NCBI RefSeq assembly: GCF_013280595.1
Contig: NZ_JAAATY010000045.1
Span: 1 to 64,000 of the forward strand
DNA from: Kibdelosporangium persicum
GTDB lineage: Bacteria; Actinomycetota; Actinomycetes; Mycobacteriales; Pseudonocardiaceae
Direction: 5' to 3'
Length of the DNA: 64,000 nt
Below are positions 58,179 through 64,000 of this stretch, one piece after another. The notes under the pieces are model-generated. The model made no database searches and had not been told where the DNA came from. It saw only the letters and a list, made by a program, of their open reading frames with translations. The position numbers and the translations under genes were made by a program. Each line of letters begins with the position of its first letter. Position 1 is the stretch's first letter.

Positions 58179-60674
58179 CTACCCATCATCACCCTCACGG
58201 AACACGGCGTGGTCCGCCCGCAGTTCGTTAGCCAGCGGCGAGCCGATCTCTTCCAACAGGTCCACTGCATCCTGGAAGAACGCAGCCGAGGCCGCGTGAT
58301 CGCCGGTGGCGCGGGCGACCCTACCCAGGCCGTCCAAGGCCAACGCCTCCTCGAACCTGCTACCGCAGTTCTTGCCCGCCTCGATGGCCGCCAGGTGAGA
58401 CCGCTCGGCTTCGTCGTACCGGCCAAGGCGTAACAGCACCCAGCCAAGGGCGTTGTGAGCGCGGGCGATGTCCATCGTCATGCCTTGCCCCGACTGCCGG
58501 CAGAGCGCGAGCGACTCCGTCAGGTGCTGTTCCGCCTCGGCGAGGCGCCCGGTGTCCAGCTCGATCCACCCGATCGTGCGAATCGTGATGGCGGCGTTGC
58601 GAATCAATCCCACCCTGAGGTAGAAGTCGAGCGCTTCACTGGCGAGCCGGAGCGCCTTATCGAACTCACGCCGGTTGCGGTGGACCACCGCTTGCTGGAC
58701 AAGTGTGTTGGTGGCTCCGTGTTCGTCGCCGATCTCATGGAACAGTCGGTTGGCGATCTCGTACTGGACCAAGGCGGCATCGTCGTCACCGCGTTCGTGT
58801 AGCGCGACACCCAGGTAGCTCCGCGTGACAGCCTCGGCACCACGATCAGCCAGTCGGATCGCTCCCGGCAGCGCGAGTTCGTGGCTCTCGATCCACTCGT
58901 GGATCCGCTTGGTGAGAAAAAAGAATCCACGGAAGAAGCACGCCAGCCGCCATCTCGCTGTGTCGAAACTCGGATCGTCCAGCCTGCACAACGCGACGGC
59001 ATTGGCAGTCTCGGTGTAGAACCACGCCAAGGCACCGTTGTAGTCGTTGAACGGCGCCGGTACCAACGGCGTTTCCGGCAACGGAATCCGGTACCGCTGC
59101 GGCTCCAGGAATTCGTCCGCACGCCTGGCGGTGTGCACGAAGTAGTCGAACGCCCGCTGACGCGCGTTGCGCGTGTTCTGGTCGCCGCGCGCCAACTCCT
59201 CCGCGTACAGCCGGATGAGATCGTGCATCTCAAAGCGTCCGGCGACCTCGCGGGCGAGGTGTAGGCGAACAAGGGTTCTCAGGTGTCTGACCGCGGCACG
59301 TGGCGACAGGCCGCCGAGCGCAGCGATGACGTTGGCGTCGAACGTCCGACCCGGAAACAGGCCGACCGCTCGGAAAACTGCTGCGACATCGGCGGAAAGC
59401 TGACGATACGACCACGAGAACGCGCCACGCGGAGTCGAACGCGGATCAGGTCCGTCAAGTTCCTCCAGGCGGTCGTGTTCGTCCACCAGCTCCCCCACGA
59501 GTGCCGCGAGGGACGCCTCCGCACGTGTTCGCGCGTTCGCCGCCACCACCCGCAGCGCGAGCGGGAGCCGTCCGCACAGGTCCACGAGTCGCTCAGCGGC
59601 CGCAGTTTCCTGCTCGACGCGCGGGCCGACCAGCGCGCGTAGCAGACACACGGACTCCTCGTCAGAAAGCAAGTCCAGTCCGATAACCGTCGCATCGTGG
59701 TGGATCACCAGTCCGGGCAGTGTGTTCCTGCTGGTGATCAGCACCGGGCACAACGGCGTTCCGGGCAGCAAAGGCCTTACCTGCTCCTCGTCCCTGGCGT
59801 TGTCCAGAACGATCAACACCCGCCTGCGGGCCAGCGCGGACCGCAGCGCTGCCGAGCGGCTGACAACATCGTCCGGCATCGTCGACGTATCCAGCCCCAG
59901 CTGGTCAAGCCAGTTGGTGAGCACCTCTTCAGGCAGCGCCGGTTCGTCAGGCCCCCAACCGCGCAAATCCCGGTACAGAACACCGTCCGCAAACCCGTCG
60001 ACATGGCGCCAGGACCAGGTGACCGCGAGGGTTGTCTTACCGATTCCAGGCTCCCCGGTCACGACAGCCATCGGCACGAAGTTGCCCTTGCGCAGCAACA
60101 ACTCGTCCAGAAGGACGAGTTCGGCGCGCCGGGCAGTGAACTCGCTGACGCCGGGTGGAAGTAGTTGCGGCACAGCAACGCTGCGTTTGGGCGGAAGACC
60201 GGACAGCGCTGTTGGTCTGGCCCGGCGGGTCCGGACACCGGCTTCACCGCACGCTGCCTCGTAGAGCTGGTCCCAGTCGCGGACTCCGGTGGCCGCAGGC
60301 GAGATCTTCATCAACAGCAGGCGCATGACCGGCCACGTTGTCGTCATGTTCGGGAGAACCCGGCCCTTCTGCGCGTCGTCCCATGTCGACTTCCCGATGC
60401 CGCTGGCCGCCTCGGCAGCACGAACTCCGCCAAGCACGCCCACTGCCCTGGCCAACCCATCGCGCAGACGCAACTGGTTCGGCCCAGGCGATCTCGGCAC
60501 GCGGTCCGCCTCCCTTGTCCTCGGGCGCAGTACTGCGAGCGTAAGTCGCATGCCACGGCTGGCCGCAACAGCCGACGCAGGCAAAGTCGGTCTGTCACCC
60601 AGGTGGCGTAGCGGTTCCACCCCCGGAGTGCTCAGTAGTGCCTTGGGCGCGACCATGGCTGGCGTGTCCGACAT
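58179..60674 (-). CDS. NB-ARC/TPR STAND NTPase (AfsR-like without SARP domain)
   Basis: ATG 60674 follows GGAGG; a later ATG near 60551 is possible. The 831-residue protein has a short N-terminal helical unit (about 70-130), then an NB-ARC domain with Walker A TGEPGIGKTTLAVTW (about 210), VLIVLDNARDEEQV, VLITSRNTLPG and CGRLPLALRVV. A winged-helix-like part (GRFEMHDLIRLYAEE) and C-terminal TPRs (SYLGVALHERGDDDAALVQY, AHNALGWVLLRLGRYDEAE) follow. STAND proteins oligomerise on ligand binding. Its pairing with a CHAT protein fits a sensor-effector defence or signalling unit. Confidence 0.85.
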   Translation of the reverse strand: MSDTPAMVAPKALLSTPGVEPLRHLGDRPTLPASAVAASRGMRLTLAVLRPRTREADRVPRSPGPNQLRLRDGLARAVGVLGGVRAAEAASGIGKSTWDDAQKGRVLPNMTTTWPVMRLLLMKISPAATGVRDWDQLYEAACGEAGVRTRRARPTALSGLPPKRSVAVPQLLPPGVSEFTARRAELVLLDELLLRKGNFVPMAVVTGEPGIGKTTLAVTWSWRHVDGFADGVLYRDLRGWGPDEPALPEEVLTNWLDQLGLDTSTMPDDVVSRSAALRSALARRRVLIVLDNARDEEQVRPLLPGTPLCPVLITSRNTLPGLVIHHDATVIGLDLLSDEESVCLLRALVGPRVEQETAAAERLVDLCGRLPLALRVVAANARTRAEASLAALVGELVDEHDRLEELDGPDPRSTPRGAFSWSYRQLSADVAAVFRAVGLFPGRTFDANVIAALGGLSPRAAVRHLRTLVRLHLAREVAGRFEMHDLIRLYAEELARGDQNTRNARQRAFDYFVHTARRADEFLEPQRYRIPLPETPLVPAPFNDYNGALAWFYTETANAVALCRLDDPSFDTARWRLACFFRGFFFLTKRIHEWIESHELALPGAIRLADRGAEAVTRSYLGVALHERGDDDAALVQYEIANRLFHEIGDEHGATNTLVQQAVVHRNRREFDKALRLASEALDFYLRVGLIRNAAITIRTIGWIELDTGRLAEAEQHLTESLALCRQSGQGMTMDIARAHNALGWVLLRLGRYDEAERSHLAAIEAGKNCGSRFEEALALDGLGRVARATGDHAASAAFFQDAVDLLEEIGSPLANELRADHAVFREGDDG

Positions 60675-60929
60675 CCGGACCCCGACCTCCGGAACACCGG
60701 GTGCACTGCCCGATGACCTTCGGTCCGACGTCTACGACATCGTTTCCGACCCTACTTGCTGACCGACGAACGCGGCGCCGAGCACACCAACGCCACCACA
60801 ACGGGCATGATCAACGTCCGAACAGGACAGTGATCACCAGATCTGACCCGCGATCTGCCCGCGAACCTGCTGCCAGCCCCACCCCACCCCGGCGATCCGG
60901 CACGCACCTACAACGGTGTCCCGGTCCCG

Positions 60930-61172
60930 CAGTCGGTTCGCCCGAAACAGCTTCCGCCGTCGTCGCCGTACCTGCCGACACCGAGCGGTTCGTCTACATC
61001 TCGTGCGGCACGTGGCGGCTGCAGGAATGTCTGCGCTGCTGGGACACCGAACTGGAACCGTTGCTGAAAGAAGCCGAGCACACGCGAGGCCTGCTCTTCG
61101 ATCCCGACAACCAGGTGTTCCTCCCGCCAGGAGGCATGCCGGCCCGGATCCCAGCAGTGGTGCGGCACGACC
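60930..61172 (+). pseudogene. Relic of an FGGY carbohydrate kinase (rhamnulokinase-like)
   Basis: A frame fragment reads AVPADTERFVYISCGTW then RLQECLRCWDTELEPLLKEA and FDPDNQVFLPPGGMPARIPA. These are, in order, pieces of FGGY sugar kinases, but the stretch expected between ISCGTW and LQECLR is missing, so it is an internally deleted remnant. No start or end is intact. The flanking bases from 60675 to 61236 show no other gene. Confidence 0.7.
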
Positions 61173-61236
61173 ATGACGAGGCCGGCGGCGCTACCTCCCC
61201 CGGAGAGCGCCGCAGTACCGACCGGACATCGCACGT

Positions 61237-63796
61237 TCACTGGCTCGGCTCCTCGTCGTCCGCGTCGACTGTCCGCCGGTACTCAGGATGGTTGCGGTCC
61301 ATCAACCTCGCCAAGTGCACCGGCACGGGATAGCTGGTCCGCCCGTCCCACGACACGGAGTGATCGCACAGCCTCGCCGCAGCGACGGCGTACCGCACCG
61401 GATCGGAGTCCACACCCACCACGACGATCTCGGTCGCAGTGTGCGCGTACCACGTATTCCTGCCCAACTCGGCACTTGCGGACCAGCGCCCCACATCACG
61501 GCCGACACGGCGAGGCGGCGGGCCACCGGCGAACTGGCGCGGAACGTTGGACAGGATCCAGGTGCTCGCCGAGCCGTTCAGTGCGTACAGGGACTCGGTG
61601 GTCTTGACTATGTACAGGCCATTCTCGGCCTTGGGGTCGGAGACACGCACCTCGACCGGACGCGGTAGATCGCGGCTCCCGGACGTGACGCGCACGACGG
61701 CCCGAGGACGATGGCCGGTGGCCGGGTCCCATCCCGGCAGGGCGAGGCGGCCGTTCACCAGACAGGAGGCGTCCGGTTCGAGGTCGAGATTCTTGTTCGC
61801 CAGCAACGGGTACAACGATCGTGCGCTGTCGCCGGACACCATCAGCACATAGCCGGCTCCCGTGGCGATGTGCGGCTGCAGCAGCCTGAGCGCGGTGTCA
61901 ATCGCCGCAACCAGAACATCGTCCTGCCGTTTCCCTCCGGGCAGCGGGCTCGCCCGAAACGCCGCGTTCGCAGTGAAATAGTCGTGCCATCCGGCCTCGG
62001 TGTCGGTCTTCCGCTCCCGTACCGCCTGATATGCGAGAACCCGCCAGTGCTCGCCATCAGGAATCGTGGCGACCAGCGACCAGCTCAACTTCGGCCGACC
62101 GTTGGTCCACGCGTTTCCACGCTGCTCCCGCACGTGCAGACCGACGTACGTGACCGGTTCCTTCGTCCCCAACGATCCGTATGACAACGCCTTCGTCATT
62201 CGCGGGTGGACCAGACCCGCAACCCGCATCAGGTCCGCCAACGCGCCGTGGCCGCGGTAGTCGTCCGCAGGCTCGTGCACTGGTTTGGTCTCCGGTGCGG
62301 TCGCGAGAAACTGCGCCAGCACACCGCGCTCCGCGAGCAAGCTGTTGACCAAAGGTTTCGCGTCCTCGTCCGGCGTCTTGCCGTCGTACTCCGTCTCACA
62401 GAGCGCCAGCACTCCCGTTCCCGCCGGCCCCGTGAGGTGCGGCACACGGTTCAGTGCATCGATCCTCTGGCGCTGCCTGCCATGGACGAGGAGCTCCTTC
62501 GCGTGGTGGAAGACGATCTCCACCCCGGCGCCGACGTCGATCAGCTCGTCGTGCGGGAGGTCCTCACCCAGCGAGGCCTGTTCGAAGTGCTATCCGAGCA
62601 AACGCAGCACGCGAGTCCGGGTACGTGGCTCGTAGTAGAGGACGAGAAGGCGCAGTCGCTCGCAGCCGGCGGCCTTGATGATGGTCAACAGGGAATTCTC
62701 GTCGAGAAGCTGAGCGTCCCGGCCCTTTTTCGGGATGCGCCTGGCCTGCTGGGAGAACCTGTGCCCTTTCACCTCACTGGCGGTGAGGTTCGGGACCTCC
62801 AGCACGTCGGCGGCATGGCGACTCAGCTCCCGCACGGTGTACATGCCCACACCGCGGCCGACCGGCCACCGCACGGACTTCGCCACGAGCGGGCGCAATC
62901 GCCCTGGTTCGCCCGTGCGGCCGAGGTCATCTGGCGCGAGAAGGCATTCGCCGTCGAGTCGCCGCGACACCGACACCGCGATCATGCTCGTCCGCTCGAT
63001 CGAGGTCTTGCCTGCCCGCTGTTCCATCGCAAGGCACAGCTACGGGGAGTTTGAGCGCCTCGGGGTCAGCCATCGGTACGGGTGCCGTAGAGCCCACGGC
63101 TTAACCGCGCCACAGAGGGATCGAGTACCAGCACGGGTGTACGCAGGTTCGGCATCGTCTGCATCGACAACCGAACGCGCAGAGCGGCGTACTGGAGCTC
63201 TCCGTTCTTCTTCCAGGCATCCGACCACAGCGCTTTCGGGTCCCACACCAGGAGGTTGCCGTCGGTGTCGGTTCGCAGCACCACCTCCCCGCCGTCGACC
63301 TGCCACGACGTCGCCTCTAGCCTGCGAGCGGCCTCCCACGTCGCGGCGTCGTAGACCCAGTTCGGTGCGTCCGGCTGGTTGCCGAACCGGTGCACGTGGC
63401 CCGCGAGTGAGACCTCCTCGACGGTGCTACCCGCCACCAGCTCCGCCAGCTCACTGGAGTAATTGAAGGTGATCTTGTCATCCGGTACACCGAGCACGGC
63501 CTGTTCCCACAGCACCACGGCATCGCGCACGTCGCGCACGTCGAGCGGCCTGCTGGCGATCAACTGCTGCGGCGCGTGCTTCTTGCTGGCGGGAAAGAGA
63601 TTCACGAAGGCGCCGCTGTAAGCACGCAGGCCGGTGGCCAGTCCCGTGTACGGAAGGTTGGCGTTGGCGTGCGCATGATTCCGCAGCCGCTCCCACGCGT
63701 CCGCCACCTCCTCCGGGAAGCGGTGGATGTAGGCCGTGCCGTGCAGCTGCTCGGTCAGCGGGTAGGCCAGTAGAGCAAGTTCCTGTCGGTCGTCAC
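61237..63796 (-). pseudogene. pPIWI_RE protein B, broken by frameshifts and an in-frame stop
   Basis: GTG 63796 overlaps the upstream TGA (GTGA); after five codons one C seems missing, then the frame reads LALLAYPLTEQLHGTAYIHR. Three further shifts lie between about 63020 and 63080, joining WLTPR and KTSIERTSMIAVSV segments. A TAG at 62590-62592 sits within otherwise continuous frame (RVLRLLG, then HFEQASLGEDLPHDEL). The C-terminal RNase H/PIWI domain is intact: SWSLVATIPDGEHWRVLAYQ, RAVVRVTSG, AHTATEIVVVGVD and YPVPVHLARLMDRNHPEY. It is a different subfamily member from protein A. Confidence 0.85.
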
Positions 63797-64000
63797 GAAG
63801 CCTCCTTGCCGTCGATACCCGCGAAGACCAACCAGGACTCCAGCGTTGAGCCGTAGATGCGCCGCAGCGCGCGCTGTTCAGCAAGGCTGAGATTGTCGTA
63901 GTAGTAGCGGAGCAAGCGCCGCAGATCCGTGCCGAGCTTCTCGTCGTGGAACGCGTCGTCCACGAGGTAGAGCTCGACCGGGGTGCCACCGCGCCGTGCC
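63793..64000 (-). CDS. C-terminal end of the gene upstream of pPIWI_RE B (partial)
   Basis: From the right edge the minus strand reads GTPVELYLVDDAFHDEKLGT, DLRRLLRYYYDNLSLAEQRA and LESWLVFAGIDGKEAS, ending in TGA 63793-63795 overlapping the PIWI start. It is probably the C-terminus of the helicase partner of this second system, by position and charge pattern. The rest lies outside the window. Confidence 0.55.
   Translation of the reverse strand, partial: ARRGGTPVELYLVDDAFHDEKLGTDLRRLLRYYYDNLSLAEQRALRRIYGSTLESWLVFAGIDGKEAS

Overview
The window is high-GC actinobacterial DNA, most likely from a Pseudonocardiaceae-type filamentous actinomycete (inferred from GC content, GTG/GTGA/ATGA coupling, DUF2637/SpdB-like, WhiB, FtsK-type Tra and AfsR-like STAND proteins). 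No ordinary core metabolic operon is visible. The whole 64 kb looks like stacked integrative elements and a decaying defence island.

Layout. (i) 1-10.5 kb: the end of one conjugative element (DUF2637 protein), then a tightly coupled minus-strand block of winged-helix proteins, small Cys-rich proteins and a CPBP protease. An XRE regulator flanked by GTACCC palindromes follows, then a frameshifted phage endolysin, an initiator-like tRNA and four small plus-strand genes. Large perfect inverted repeats punctuate the block. (ii) 10.8-19.1 kb: cargo with an MFS-GGDEF fusion, an HxlR-type regulator, a second MFS exporter, two secreted SH3-like proteins and a nitric oxide synthase oxygenase. (iii) 19.5-32.3 kb: an AICE-like conjugative module. 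It holds a RuvC-like nuclease coupled to an FtsK-type Tra protein, a HEPN-motif protein, an Rmf-like protein, two genes behind a duplicated promoter/leader (a zinc-finger protein and an ArdC-N antirestriction-like protein), a HTH protein, and an AbrB-tyrosine integrase pair with a nearby degenerate second integrase. (iv) 34.4-40.4 kb: a second element with a large serine recombinase whose reading frame crosses a tRNA-derived att site, another Tra, DUF2637 and SpdB-like proteins, WhiB and Xis, with a divergent XRE gene. (v) 40.5-45.1 kb: two convergent paralogous HTH proteins with a Nudix-like domain around a cupin, plus two small genes. Two GATTTCAG repeats sit at 39.85 kb and two more at 43.9-44.2 kb. 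(vi) 45.3-64 kb: an IS481 copy, a pPIWI_RE operon (truncated PD-(D/E)XK nuclease, REase-like protein, DinG-like helicase, PIWI protein, Cys-rich protein), an IS3 copy, a CHAT protein convergent with an NB-ARC/TPR STAND protein, a carbohydrate-kinase relic, and a second pPIWI_RE gene on the minus strand.

Integrity. At least six reading frames (endolysin, IS3 orfA, helicase, both PIWI genes, second integrase) are each broken by what looks like one missing base, usually a C beside another C. Both PIWI genes also carry an in-frame stop. Either the island is decaying or the assembly has uncorrected single-base deletions. This matters for every pseudogene call below.

Function names come from reading motifs by eye; no database search was run.
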